From contig CM043699.1 in assembly GCA_023935145.1 (NCBI GenBank), positions 130,193,036 to 130,257,035 on the forward strand: a DNA stretch of 64,000 bases, written 5' to 3'. Origin of the DNA: Bretschneidera sinensis. Its lineage: Eukaryota; Streptophyta; Magnoliopsida; Brassicales; Akaniaceae. Under the pieces are notes generated by a model. It did no database searches and was not told where the DNA came from. It saw only the letters and a program-made list of their open reading frames with translations. Every line of letters begins with the position of its first letter. Positions within the stretch are counted from its first letter, which is position 1. Shown here in pieces: positions 47,450 to 60,850 of this stretch. The position numbers and the translations under genes were made by a program.

Positions 47450-49110
47450 TCACCATCTAATACGCGTGTTCTATTTCTCATTTCATCGAACACAAAAAGA
47501 TCTTCAAACAATCTATAAAACGATAAAACGTCGAAGCAGAATGCGTTCTTCTTCTCCTTCTCCTCCTCAGCCTACAACAAGCCTACAACAAAACGCCATG
47601 CAAAACCCGAAAGGACCTGCTGCGTATGATAATCAACTTTCTGACGATAATCCCAATAATCATTAATTACACGCCTCCCAATCTTAATTAATTAACTCAG
47701 AATCAAGATTAATTGGAATGTGAAAACAATTATCAACTCACGTATCAAAGCCTTATAAATGTAAAACCTACACAACGTACTTTGTTGGTTCGTATTGATT
47801 ATCCAAATATTTTCACAAGAAACGAATCAAAACAACGTGAACGAATAGAATATCAACTTTGGTAAGCTCTAATCTAAACCAGAAAAGATAAAAATTATCA
47901 TAATGGGGATTTTTTTGGGTCGTACGGTAAATAAGAAAAAATAATATTTTTCAAGAAATAAGTTTTTATTTCTGTTGGGATTTTTGTTCTACTCGAATGT
48001 TACCTGTTTTTCAGGTGAGAGGATAGAGATGCAGAGAATCGACGCGTAAAAGAGACGTGAGGACAACAATGTGAGACATCCATTTGTTTTATGCTTTGGA
48101 GCCCCAGTGCCCCAGTGGTTGGTACTTGGTAGTATTAATTTACATTTACATTTAAATTTTATCTTTTCTTATTTTCAATATATTCCCCATTTTCTTAATC
48201 TCAAATTACATTCCCATATAAGAATTCATTTCCTTATTTTAATCAAGCAAACGGTATTGTATGTTTTTTTATAAAAAAAAAATATAATTAAATTACATAA
48301 AAAAAATTTGTGATTTGGTTCAATTTTAAAATAATTCATATTAACCTATGTGATTGACACTGTTAAAATCAAAATTAACGATGTTAATTTTAAGTTTATT
48401 ATGAAATTAAATAAAATCACATAATTTTATACCTAATTTAACTTTTTTTAAAAACACCCATCTCTCTCAATCACATAATTTCCTACACGATCGTTAGAGG
48501 TACAAGGCAAACCACAAAAGCCCATTTTGGTACATAACAAAAGCTCGTTTTGCTATATCTAGGTGAAGTTTATATTCCACAGCACTGCAGTTGAAGGAAA
48601 TTCTTGCTCAATCAAGCCCCTAGGCCATCACTCTTTGATCAACCTTGGTGTGTGCTCTGTTCACCACTTTGAAGGTTCCAAAGCCTTTGCGTTTCTAGGT
48701 AACGAATGCTTAGATAGGGTCCAACAGGTAACGATGTTGGTTCATATTCATCTCTTGAATGATTCCTACACAGGGACAACATCCAAGCTTATACATACAC
48801 TACTAAATAGTTTCCTTTGACTCTACTTTCATACATATGAAGCATAAATAAGGAGTTCCATACAACATTCAAAAGTGCTTATATATTGTCAACCCAAGAT
48901 TTAAATCCTCAAATTGAATACCTTTTCTTTTTAGAATTTACATATTCTTCACTTGTCAAATCCTTGTCCTTTTCCTCAATAGTATGTATTTACAGATAAC
49001 ACGCAGAATGAAGTAGTACTGTATAAATTGCCACACACGAACAATCAATAATTCAAGGATAGTAGAGAAGCTTTTATAATTTTAGGTAAATTCTCTTTCC
49101 ACTTTTTCCT
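47450..49110. other. spacer between the formin and MADS genes
   Basis: 47450-48060 is the likely formin promoter and leader region. From 48100 the sequence is AT-rich. A frame at 48563-48820 on the plus strand (85 codons) has fairly balanced composition, but I recognise no family and it has no supporting signals, so I do not call it a gene. Confidence 0.4.
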
Positions 49111-49114
49111 TTTT

Positions 49115-50307
49115 TCATGTTACCTTAACACTCTCATTCTCAGCCCATGAGGATATCACTATGTTATCAAGCCACTTTGCCTGCTAAGAAGAAGAAAGGT
49201 TTTTAATTTTCAATTTCAATACGAGCGGGTGAAAACTAAACAGAGAAGATATGCTAACTTTCAGCTTTTCTATATCTTGAATTGCATCCATAAGAAGTTG
49301 CTGGCGCAAATTAGCCTCACGAATTGAGGTGATCTTTGCCGAATCCAGATTATAACATCTGTTTTCAATATTTAAATAGGAAGAATTAAGTGATTATTAT
49401 CAAAGTATCACTATTTTTTCTCAAATAATGATTGCAACCACCTAGCTAGAATGATCCACATTTACAGAATGACATTAATCATGCAGTGTTTATAAAACAA
49501 CGGAAAATTAAAAGTTCACGTAATCTTTTCTTGTGCTTCATGTTTTTGTTTATTGATTTCATGGAGTCCTTCCTCAAGAGCCTAGAAAGACAAACATAGA
49601 TCAAAATCAAGAGGGATTTCTTCTTGCAAAAAAGAAGGTACCCTTTAAGCATATAGAATGGTAAGTTGTCAGTCAAAATTTACTTACCTCAATCCTTTAA
49701 CCAGTGAGTGAATTATGTTCATATAAGGGGAAAAAATAGATCTAATTAAAATAAGGCCAACTGAAAAAGGAGAAGCAGTTGTCCGAGTACGTGCGACTAT
49801 GTGTTTGAGTGAGAGAGAGAGTAATTATTATTTGTTAGAAAATAAAGGAAAAAAAGAAGAAGAATAAGAAGAGAAGGATATACAGGTGCAAACTTATTAT
49901 TCTCAGAAAATAGCCTAGCTATATGTAATATCCAAATCAAAGGGAGATAAAATCTAGACACACCCTTGTAATTCATCAGGCTGGTTCACATAACGTAGAA
50001 AAATATCTTCAATCCTACAAGAAAACCACTAAAAAGTAGATCAGAAGATGTGTTTCAAAGACAAATAACTTGTCTAAGGAAAAAGAGTATTTATAAGTTA
50101 GAACTGAATACTTTGCATCAACCTTCCACTGGAAGCAAAAATGGTCAATCGACCTGTAGGGGAAAACATCAGAACACCAACATATGTATCACATAACATG
50201 GATAATTCAGTGGCCTTCTTGAGAATCCCTTCTCTGTGCTTTGAATAAGTTATTTGGCGATTGAAGGGATTATCAATTTTCTTCATTGCATGCTTCCTGC
50301 GATTCAT
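49115..50307 (-). CDS. short MIKC*-like MADS-box gene
   Basis: Exon one (50307-50123) codes 61 residues plus a split Arg: a MADS domain (IDNPFNRQITYSKHREGILK, then KATELSMLCDTYVGVLMFSP). Next come 50014-about 49960 (IEDIFLRYVNQPDELQ), 49581-49520 (ALEEGLHEINKQKHEAQEKI), 49358-49259 (YNLDSAKITSIREANLRQQL, then LMDAIQDIEKLK) and 49180-49115 (AKWLDNIVISSWAENE, ending VKVT and a stop). The last three exons join in one frame. The end of exon two is uncertain: the obvious donor at 49963 breaks the frame, while a weak one at 49959 keeps it. The layout fits AGL30/65/66/104-type MIKC* factors, often pollen-expressed, but at about 155 aa it is much shorter than usual. Position two onward reads NRRKHAM, not the usual GRVKL. 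The copia element lies directly upstream. Confidence 0.7.
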
Positions 50308-50308
50308 G

Positions 50309-50313
50309 GTGAA
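50309..50313. repeat. target-site duplication, left side of the copia element
   Basis: GTGAA here and at 55026-55030 flanks the element exactly. The left copy ends two bases from the ATG complement of the MADS gene. Confidence 0.9.
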
Positions 50314-50645
50314 TGTTAGTTTTAAAGAATGAAAGAACAAGAATTTTCTTAGGACAATGAGAGAATGGAGGAAGATACACAGAAAATGTAATCTGGAATT
50401 CTATTTTCTTAATGCATCAGCTTACAATATATATAAGAACTGAAAAGTAAAGCTGCAGAAAAAAATAAACAAAAACAACTAATACATGGTACAGCACACA
50501 TGGGGTAGTAATGACTGATAACATGAGCTAGTAAATGCAGCTGACAAGGGGTAGTAAATGCAGCTGACAAGGGTAGTAATGACAGCAGCTAACAAGGGCA
50601 GTAAGGACAGAGTGGTGCAGCAGCACCTGATGCAAATCACCAACA
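50314..50645 (-). repeat. 3' LTR of the copia element
   Basis: This 332-bp repeat reads TGTTGGTGATTTGC... to ...CTAACA on the minus strand, with the TG..CA ends of an LTR. It differs from the other LTR at about 12 positions by my count. A purine tract (AAGGAGGAG) lies just upstream of it on the minus strand at about 50646-50654, as expected for plus-strand priming. Confidence 0.92.
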
Positions 50646-50657
50646 CTCCTCCTTGCA

Positions 50658-52196
50658 TTACGAGCTGCAAACTCCAAGTCTCTCCCTAAGAGGCTGAAAT
50701 CTGTTTGCTGGTAGAGGTTTTGTGAAAATGTCTGCAAGCTGATCTTCAGATCTGCAATAAATCAAGCTCACATCTCCTTCTTTTTGCACTTCTCTTAGAA
50801 AGAATAGCTTAATCTTAAAATGTTTAGTTTTTCCATGAAAAACCGGATTATGAGATATTGCAATTGCAGCTTGATTGTCCACAAATACCTTTGTATCATT
50901 CAGTTGTTTCAAATGTAGATCACATAACAGCTTCCTCAACCACAATACTTGATTCACTGCTGCTGTAGCAGCAACAAATGCAGCCTCTGCAGTAGACTGT
51001 GCTACACATTCTTGTTTCTTGGAACACCAAGAGAACACACCTGATTCTAGACTAAAACAGTAACCAGATGTACTCTTCATATCATCCATGGATCCACCCC
51101 AATCACTGTAAAAAAATCCCATCAACTTGAAGTTTTGACACTTCTTGAATTTTACACCAAAGTTAACAGTCCCTTTGATGTACCTAATGACCTTTTTTGC
51201 TGCTTTAAGATGCATTTCACTAGCACAATGCATAAAACGAGAGAGAATGCTTACAGCAAAAAGGATATCTGGCCTGGTTGCAGTTAGGTACATTAGACAT
51301 CCAACCAAGCTTCTAAAATAGCCTTCTTTAACTTTGTCTGTGCCATCTTCCTTACATAGGCTTTCCTTCTGACTCATTGGTGTAGCCGTTGCTTTGCATT
51401 CCTCCATACAAAACTTTTTAAGTATTTCCTTAGCATACTTTCTTTGACAAACGAAAAATTCTCCTTCATCTTGTTTGATCTCCATACCAAGGAAATATGT
51501 CATCAAACCAAGGTCTGTCATATCAAAAACTAGCATCATCTCTTGCTTGAATTCATCAACAAGCTTGGCATTGTTACCTGTCACCAACAAGTCATCAACG
51601 TATAATGACACAATAAGAAAGTCAGTCCCCTTTTTCTTAACATAGAGAGTGACTTCTGATAGGCTTTTTGTAAAACCCAAGCTCAATAGATGATCATCTA
51701 TCCTACTATACCAGGCTTTAGGCGCTTGTTTTAAGCCATAGAGAGCCTTTTTTAGTAGGTACACTTTGTCTTCATGGCCTTCTTCAATGAATCCTTCTAG
51801 TTGCTCAACAAAGATTTCCTCATGCAATAGACCATTCAAGAAGGCTGATTTTACATCTAATTGAAACACTTTCCACCCATTTTGGGCTGCTATAGCTAGC
51901 ACCAGCCGAATAGTGTCTAATCTAGCAACAGGGGCAAATGTATCTGAGTAATCAACTCCAAAAACTTGAGCATACCCCTTGACAACAAGCCTGGCTTTGT
52001 GTTTGTTGATGGATCCATCAGCATTGAACTTGGTTCTAAACACCCATTTGACCCCAATGATTTTTCTGTCTTGAGGTCTATCAACAAGCTGCCATGTCTC
52101 GTTTTTCTTGATCATGTACAGCTCCTCCTCCATTGCCTTCTTCCATTTCTGGTTTTTAATGGCTTCTTCATAACTCGCAGGTTCACAAATGGCCAT
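50658..52196 (-). pseudogene. copia reverse transcriptase and RNase H
   Basis: The longest surviving piece of the polyprotein, 512 codons. It shows the copia RT block (WKVFQLDVKSAFLNGLLHEE), the catalytic YVDD in SLYVDDLLVTG, and the RNase H part with FVDNQAAIAISHNPVFHGKT and the terminal DIFTKPL. It is open throughout, yet separated from integrase by a frame break near 52196. Confidence 0.9.
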
Positions 52197-52262
52197 ATTG
52201 CATCTTTAATAGATATCATAGAGCGGTCTTGTTCCATGGATTGGTGGATCATCTTCCAAATC

Positions 52263-52955
52263 TTATTCTGTCGTTTGGAAGGGGAGACTTGATTTGTGTA
52301 TGCTTGTGGATGTCTCTTGTGTCTGTTCCCAATTCCACTTTTCATCTTCATTGAAGAACACATCTCTACTAACAATTAACTTCCCTGTTTGAGGTTGATA
52401 CACCTTGTAGGCTTTAGAGGAAGAACTATAACCCACAAAGATGCCCGGTTCTAACTTCTTGTCAAGTTTATCACGCTTGACCTGTGGAACGTGAGAGAAA
52501 CACATACAACCGAACACTCTAAGAAAATTGAGAGTAGGTTTATAGTCATTCCAAGCCTCGAATGGAGTTTTATCCTCCAACACCTTGGTAGGCAATCTGT
52601 TCTGCAAGAAAACAGCAGTACTTGCTGCCTCAACCCAAAGCTTCTTTGGCAACTCCTTGTCATGAAGCATACATCTGGTCATCTCCATTATGTATCTGTT
52701 TCTCATTTCACTAACACCGTTTTGTTGCAGAGTATATGGAGCAGTAAGCTGGTGTTCTATGCCTGCTTCATCGCAAAACAGATTGAATTCTTCTGAGGTG
52801 TATTCTTTTCCATTATCTGACCTTAGAGCTTGAATTTTGCAGCCACTTTGGTTTTCCACCACCTTCTTGAACTTCCAAAACACTCCAGCCACTTCTGACT
52901 TGAATTTTAATAAAAAAAATCTAGTACATTCTTGTAAAGTCATCAATGAAGGCAA
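52263..52955 (-). pseudogene. copia integrase core
   Basis: Contains ALRSDNGKEYTSEEFNLFCD (second catalytic Asp), the following Glu region (LWVEAASTAVFLQNRLPTKV) and FRVFGCMCF with the copia GKFVGYS-like block. The beginning of the core, including the first Asp region, is disrupted by shifts at 52955-53040. Confidence 0.85.
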
Positions 52956-53037
52956 TGTAATACCGACTACCTGCTAATGACAGAGTTTTTTTAGGACCGG
53001 ATACATCTGTGTGGATTAGCTACAACTTGTGAGTGGC

Positions 53038-53367
53038 TCACCAAGTTGACTTTGGGAATGGTCTCCGTTTTTGTTTACCGTATTGACAAGAATGACAAAT
53101 CGGTAAGTGATCTCCAAATGTTGGTAAGCCAACTGTGAGCTCCTTTTTCTTCATGAGCTGCATCCTTTGCAAGTGACAATGACCAAGTCTCTTGTGCCAT
53201 AACTCGGTGTTGCTGGCTTGGGTTGAAAATGCAGCAAGTTCTTCTTTGATGGGATCGAAAGAAAAACTTTTGCCCTTCATTCTCACTTTAAGAATTTCCT
53301 GACCCGTGACATCAAGAATGTGACAATAACTATCTTCAAAGATCACTTTAAAGCCTTTTTTAATCAA
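53038..53367 (-). pseudogene. copia pre-integrase zinc-binding segment
   Basis: Reads ELWHKRLGHCHLQRMQLM and later CHSCQYGKQKRRPFP, the HHCC zinc-binding arrangement ahead of the copia integrase core. A stop separates it from the protease part and another frame break from the core. Confidence 0.8.
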
Positions 53368-54027
53368 TTAACCTACACTCAACAAGTTTTGGTCAATTTC
53401 TGGTACGTAGAGAACATCTGAAATTCTCTTTGTGCCTGTAGTGCTGGTTATAGAGATTGTTCCTTTCCCTTTGACATAGATGTAATCACCATTGCCAATT
53501 CTGACTTTAGTAATGTCAGTTAGCTTCAAATCTCTGAAGAGTTCCTTGTCATTGGTCATGTGGTTGGTACAGCCACTGTCAATTAACCAACTATCAGTCG
53601 AACTACTGCTTGCAAAGCAAGATGCCACAAAAAGCTGATCTTCATCCTCTTGATTTGCAACTTGGGCTTCAACTTCCTGCTGCTGAGCTTTTCCTTTGCA
53701 AATTACTGCTTCATGTCTAAGTTGATTACACTTGGAACACTTAGCATCAGGTCTTCTCCAGCATCTAAACGAAGGATGGCCCTTCTTTCCGCAGTGTTGG
53801 CAAGGTGGAACATTAGCATCAGGTCTTCTCCAGCATCTAAACGGAGGATGACCCTTCTTTCCGCAGTGTTGGCAAGGTGGATAGGATTTCCTCTGATTTC
53901 TATTATTTCCTTTTTTTAATGGTTGATGCTGTACTTGCTCCATTTCCTTCGAAATCTTTCTTCTTTTTCTCTTTGTTTCTGGCCGTGTTTTGATGCTTGG
54001 CTGCCAAAGCTCCTTCGATTGTTGCAT
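53368..54027 (-). pseudogene. copia gag zinc knuckles and protease
   Basis: Three CCHC knuckles occur: CQHCGKKGHPPFRC, a second copy differing only slightly, and CSKCNQLRHEAVIC. They are followed by the protease motif WLIDSGCTNHMT. Copia elements normally have one knuckle. The frame differs from the upstream gag frame, which it overlaps at 53903-54027. Confidence 0.85.
53743..53886 (-). repeat. 72-bp in-frame duplication of a zinc knuckle
   Basis: Two adjacent copies, 53743-53814 and 53815-53886, differ at only a few bases. Each codes 24 residues with one complete CCHC knuckle followed by RRPDA. Confidence 0.9.
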
Positions 54028-54649
54028 CCTCCCTCATCAGTCTTCTTTGCTCTTGTGCTTGCATTGCGTTAAGCAATTCTACCAAGGAAATTTTTGACAG
54101 ATCCTTGGTATTCTCCAAGGTAGTGATGGTTGCTTCATATCTTTCAGGTACTGTAACAAGAATTTTTTCTACAATTCTTGAGTCAGTAAACATAGATCCA
54201 AGAAGCCTCACTTTGTTTGAAATACTAAGAAGTCTGTCTGAGTAATCTTTAATCGTCTCGGAGCTTTTCATTCTTTGAAGTTCGAATTCCCTTATCAAGT
54301 TCAAGACTTGCATCCCTTTAATTCTTTCATTTCCTGCATATTCTTTCTTGAGATAATCCCAAATAGCCTTAGCTGTTTTGAGAGACATAATTCTGGTAAA
54401 AATCGTTGGTGAAACCGCTGCAAATAGACATGCCTTCGCCTTCGATTTTCTTGTCATTTTCTCCTTTTGTATCTTGATCTGTGCCACAGTAGGATTTGCT
54501 GGGAGAGGCTGAACTTCATGATCTTCTTCTACAGCCTCCCACAGATCCAACGTGTCCAGATAGGTCTCCATACGCACTGCCCACATTTGATAGTTGTTTC
54601 CATCAAAAACAAGTGGAGCCATTGATGAAAAACTGGATTCTCCTTCCAT
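53903..54649 (-). pseudogene. copia gag
   Basis: From the Met of MEGESSFSSMAPLVFDGNNY, this frame shows the UBN2/retrotrans_gag layout: MWAVRMETYLDTLDLWEAVE, AKAIWDYLKKEYAGNERIKG, and ETIKDYSDRLLSISNKVRLL. It ends in a stop after a Lys-rich stretch, one frame away from the knuckle region. Confidence 0.88.
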
Positions 54650-54678
54650 TTGAACACTCACAGATCCCTCAAGAATAA

Positions 54679-54692
54679 AGCTCTGATACCAA
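54679..54692 (-). other. primer-binding site of the copia element
   Basis: The minus strand reads TTGGTATCAGAGCT right next to the 5' LTR, the classical complement of initiator-Met tRNA used by plant copia elements. Confidence 0.9.
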
Positions 54693-54693
54693 T

Positions 54694-55025
54694 TGTTAGT
54701 TTTAAAGAATGAAATAACAAGAATTTTCTTAGGACAAGGAGAGAATGGAGGAAGATACACAGAAAATGTAATATGGAATTCTATTTTCTTAATGCATCAG
54801 CTTACAATATATATAAGAACTGAAAAGTAAAGCTGCAGAAAAAAATAAACAAAAACAACTAATACATGGTACAGCATACATGGGGTAGTAATGACTGATA
54901 ACATGGGGTAGTAAATGCAGCTGACAAGGGGTAGTAAATGCAGTTGACAATGGTAGTAATGACAACAGCTAACAAGGACAGTAAAGATAGAGTGGTGCAG
55001 CAGCACCTGATGCAAATCACCAACA
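54694..55025 (-). repeat. 5' LTR of the copia element
   Basis: Partner of the LTR at 50314-50645, same length. It is followed on its outer side by GTGAA (55026-55030). Several of its differences from the other LTR fall in the short repeats around GGGGTAGTAAATGCAG. Confidence 0.92.
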
Positions 55026-55030
55026 GTGAA

Positions 55031-55804
55031 TACTAACTAAAAAGAAAGTGAAGAGTGAAGGGAAATAGTTCTAGACCACCCAGCTGAGAAGTAGACTGAT
55101 TTTATAAACTAAAAAGGGTAAAATGCATTAAATTTTCAGGCCATGCAAGAAAGGAACATTGGAGCGGATTTTTTTAAGTCATCTAAAACCAATAGTTTAG
55201 AGCAGTTTAAAACTCTACTGAAAATTTTTATTGGTAAAATTATTTTTTAAGTTTTACAATTTATATTAATGTTATTAATAAAAAATTTTAAAATTATTAA
55301 TAAAATATTAAATTAATTTAAAATTAAATATTTATACTCGATATAACCAAATATTTTTAACTAATGATAAAACGCTTACCTCACATGTGAGAGGTGCAGC
55401 CATATGGAACAATATCCCACGTCTCCACTCTTTTTTTTTTCTTTTTTTTTTCTTTTGTCGTTGTAACGAAAGTATTAACTTTTTAGGCCTCCTCCGACTT
55501 TATCAGATGCGTTTTTCATTTCCTATTCCAAAACAAATTGTAACTCTTCTAGAGGATTCTTTGAAAAAAATAGTTTTGGTTAAATTATTAAAAATAAATT
55601 TATGGATCAAACTTAATTAAATTTCAATATTTTTATTTTCAAGTAAACGTGATTTTTAAAGTAGTCTTCCACTAAAAATCCTCTCAATAATACTTTTCAA
55701 TTATTAATTTTGTTTCAGTATTTTTTTTGTCGACGGTATGATGACTGCGAACTATTAGAATGATATGCTTATTTGGCTAAAAAGTAATTAGACAACTAAA
55801 AATC
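55031..55804. other. original MADS upstream region and spacer
   Basis: Directly beyond the target duplication lies what was the continuous MADS leader/promoter before insertion. The rest is AT-rich spacer with poly-T runs at about 55428-55460. No gene is recognised. Confidence 0.5.
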
Positions 55805-55980
55805 TTTGACTTAGCTAACTGTATACATTGGGAAGTGGGTATAAAACCTTCTTTGTTCGGTTCTTCTAGCATTTTCAAAATTAGAATTAGGTTTGACTTA
55901 GCTAACTGTATACATTGGGAAGTGGGTATAAAACCTTCTTTGTTCGGTTCTTCTAGCATTTTCAAAATTAGAATTAGGTT
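55805..55980. repeat. 87-bp perfect tandem duplication
   Basis: A unit containing GACTTAGCTAACTGTATACA starts at 55808 and again at 55895, and the two copies look identical through AAATTAGAATTAGGTTT. It is recent and noncoding. Confidence 0.9.
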
Positions 55981-55984
55981 TTAT

Positions 55985-56700
55985 AACATAAATTGAAAGA
56001 TTAGGGAGAAATTTCTTCATTTGTAGCGAGATGATTAACGTTAATCATTTATTTAGAATATTGTTTGATTTCAAAATTTATGTCTTCCATCACAAGTTCG
56101 TTATATTTTTCGATTAAATCAATAAGAGGAATTGGGAAAAGTGCATTCAACAACAAAAATCGCACAGAAGCGGGTTTGACCATTTTTAAAGTTGTATGTG
56201 AGAGAGAATGAGGCAAATATGGAGATTAGGTGGGCTTTTTCTGTCAATTTAACAAGCCTGTAGATTTTTAGTCATCTCTTTTTTTTAGCTAGGTATTGAG
56301 ATGAAATTAATAGTTGAAGAACATAATTAAAAAAAAATTTAGTACTAGTTTCTATAATTTTGCAGATTTATCAAAAATGTTAAAGAAGTTTTTTTTGTTT
56401 GTTTGTATACAATGTTAAAGAAGCTTATATCATAAAGCATGCACGTATTTGTTTAAGAACGGCAGTTTATTCAAGGGGCTGATATCCGAAATGGTTTTAA
56501 CATTGCCATGAAAGGCCTTTTATTAGCACTCAAGATCCAGTTATTTTAATTTACAAACAAAAAGAAAAAGACCCACTTATTTAATTTGTTTATTGGCTAC
56601 TGCTGTTGTTGTGCTACTGCCACATATAGCCTATGGTCACTTTCCTTGCAGTCTGGATCTCCTTTAAGTAGAGATGAAACATCCGATGTCTGTTTCTTTA
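55985..56700. other. spacer and 3' side of the beta-amylase gene
   Basis: The part next to 56700 still contains, in another frame, bases matching the usual end of beta-amylase (PFPCDKETDIG on the minus strand at 56710-56680), so it is former coding sequence. The rest is spacer. Confidence 0.5.
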
Positions 56701-58851
<2,151 letters not shown>

Positions 58852-58942
58852 TTTTTTTGAAAGGCAGAGAGAATATTTCAAGATATGATCTGATCTAGAG
58901 AATGGAAATGGAGATGCTTCTTGTTTCCTCTCCCCCACCCCC

Positions 58943-58950
58943 TATTTATA
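58943..58950 (-). promoter_or_regulatory. TATA box of the beta-amylase gene
   Basis: The minus strand reads CCTATAAATAGGG about 92-100 bases upstream of the start codon, a near-consensus plant TATA box at a fitting distance. Confidence 0.6.
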
Positions 58951-59092
58951 GGATTTATTGAACTTGGTCTTTGAATGGAGAAGAATGAGTGTCTTAATGT
59001 GAGTCCTGCAGTGTGGTTTTGTTTGGAATATCCACATAAGAGGAGATGTGGATAAACAATACCACATCGAAAAAGTAACAAAAACTCATATC

Positions 59093-59612
59093 CCAGTCGA
59101 CTATTTGGTCAGATCACTTGTGATGAATGGATTATGGCTAAGATGCCCTCCAATTAAAATCACCTTTTACAAAAGTTTTGTAGATTTTTTTTTTCTCATA
59201 AATTCCAGCATACCTTACATGAAAATGGTTAATTTTGGAATAAGGAAAACTAACCACTATTATGAATTGACACACACTTTCTCTTTCTTTCCATTTTCTT
59301 TTTCTCACTTTTAGAATAAGAATTTGCTTTGATGTATGTTAAATTTATTGGTTAAAAAAAAACACAAGAATAAAATAACAATTTCTTGTGAATTCTATGA
59401 TTTTCTTTTTCATTAAAATGGTGAATTTTGGAATAAGAGAAAACTAACCATTGCTGTGGATGGACAAAACTTGCTCTTTCTTATCTTTTCTTTTTCTCAT
59501 TTTTGGAATAAGAATTTGCTTTGTTATCTGTTATTTTCATTTGTCAGAAAAACTTTTTTCTTGTGGATTCTCTGATTCTTTATATGAAAACTGTTAATTT
59601 TGAAATAAGATA
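59093..59612. repeat. beta-amylase upstream segment, internally repeated
   Basis: The stretch contains two related units of about 190 bases (59215-59405 and 59410-59610). Both carry GAAAATGGT(T/G)AATTTTGGAA, AAAACTAACCA and a CTTTCTTATCTTTTC-like block. Parts recur at 60720-60850 and 62467-62875. Confidence 0.75.
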
Positions 59613-59786
59613 TATAGCAAATTGGTTTTAAATAAATATTTTTAATCCAATCTAATCATGATAGATAGAGAACACCAAACATGATATAGGTAAGAAGACT
59701 AAATCATACTATACTTAGATCCGTGGTTGATGAGACAGCATAATCTGGAATCAATCCTTAGCAAACTTTTTCTAATGCGTAATTAG

Positions 59787-60392
59787 TGTTAAGAATAGTG
59801 TTCAGATTTTGGTTCAATTCTAGAAAACTTTTAATTGGTTTTGAAAAAAATGGTTTTTTATTTTATAATTGTTTGTTTTAATAAGAGTAGTAGTAATTTT
59901 CTATTTGATTGTTGCTTATTCTAATAGGAGTTGAAGTAGTTTTTTATATTGTTGTTATTTTTCTATTATTGTTAGGAAAACATTCTCTATATAAAAGAAG
60001 TCTTAAAGAAAGTTTGAGATATGCTCATAATTCCAATATACATTGTAAAGTAAAAAGGCTTACTATACTAAAGCTATAATGAGAGTTTTGAGTATATTAG
60101 GGTTTTGAGTTATCAATTAAAGGGAACACTTACAACTAAAGGTAAGTTTAGAGCTTTAAGTGTATTGAGACTTTCAGGTTGTGAGGTTATGAGAGTCTAA
60201 CAACTTTTTTTTTGTTAAAGTTATAATTGAAGATTAATAAAGCAGTAGGTTTGTTGGTGCAAGTAAGCAAAGATTGTCGAACCACGTTAAATTATTGTGT
60301 TCTTGATATTTGTTTGTTTTGTTTTTAATTGTTGTAGTTATATTCTTTACCTAAAATTTGAGTAAGTAGATTTTAGAAATAAAATCCCAACA
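59787..60392 (+). mobile_element. probable solo copia-type LTR, about 0.6 kb
   Basis: The segment starts TGTTAAGAATAGTGTTCAG and ends CCCAACA, with a TATA box (TCTCTATATAAAAG) at about 59985. Near the end it has CGAACCACGTTAAATTATTG, a sequence common in the U5 of plant copia LTRs. The flanks AATTAG (59781-59786) and AATAAG (60393-60398) could be a decayed duplication. No internal region follows. Confidence 0.55.
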
Positions 60393-60715
60393 AATAAGAT
60401 GGGACCTAACTCACACTTTATAGAATTCAATGATATGTCTGTCAAAGGTCCAACGGTTTATTATGATTCACACTAACTAACCTATATTAGACATTAAAAT
60501 ATTAAGTTTACTGTAAATATATTGTTTTATCGGATTTACTTTGTCTCATTTATCAGATAAATACTTAATATGTTTTATGATAAAACCCAACAAACTTCAG
60601 GTAATGTAAACCCACGGAATTTATTTTTTTTTTTAACATAAACCACTCGAAATATCCTCTTTTGATTGTGAGTGCGACTACGAGTGCAAATGCAAAAAGA
60701 CGCGGAAGTGATAAG
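60393..60715. other. spacer right of the solo LTR
   Basis: AT-rich spacer; nothing recognised. Confidence 0.4.
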
Positions 60716-60719
60716 AACT

Positions 60720-60850
60720 CGTGTTCCAATGGACCAGTTGGTTAGATCACTTTGTGATGGATGGATAATGGCGAAGATGCCCTTCAATTAAAATCACATT
60801 TTACGGAAGTTTTGGAGAATTTTTTTTTCTTGTGGATTCCATTGTGCCAT
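60720..60850. repeat. second copy of part of the beta-amylase upstream segment
   Basis: Shares GATCACTT(T)GTGATG, GATGCCCT(T/C)CAATTAAAAT and the TTTTTTTTCT run with 59105-59210 in the same order and orientation, at an offset of about 1.6 kb. Confidence 0.75.

Larger units (their letters stand above)
50314..55025 (-). mobile_element. Ty1/copia LTR retrotransposon, decayed coding region
   Basis: A 4.7-kb element with two 332-bp LTRs, a GTGAA target duplication, an initiator-Met tRNA primer site and a purine tract. Gene order on the minus strand is gag, protease, integrase, reverse transcriptase/RNase H, which is the copia order. Coding is split over at least five frames by shifts and stops, so this copy should not be autonomous. 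It inserted into the 5' leader of the MADS gene, in the same orientation as that gene. Confidence 0.95.

Noticed and set aside
47295..47666. 123-codon plus-strand frame at the formin start
   Set aside because: It overlaps the formin first exon and leader in antisense, with no recognisable domain.
48563..48820. 85-codon plus-strand frame between the formin and MADS genes
   Set aside because: Balanced composition made it tempting, but no family, splice signals or promoter could be recognised.
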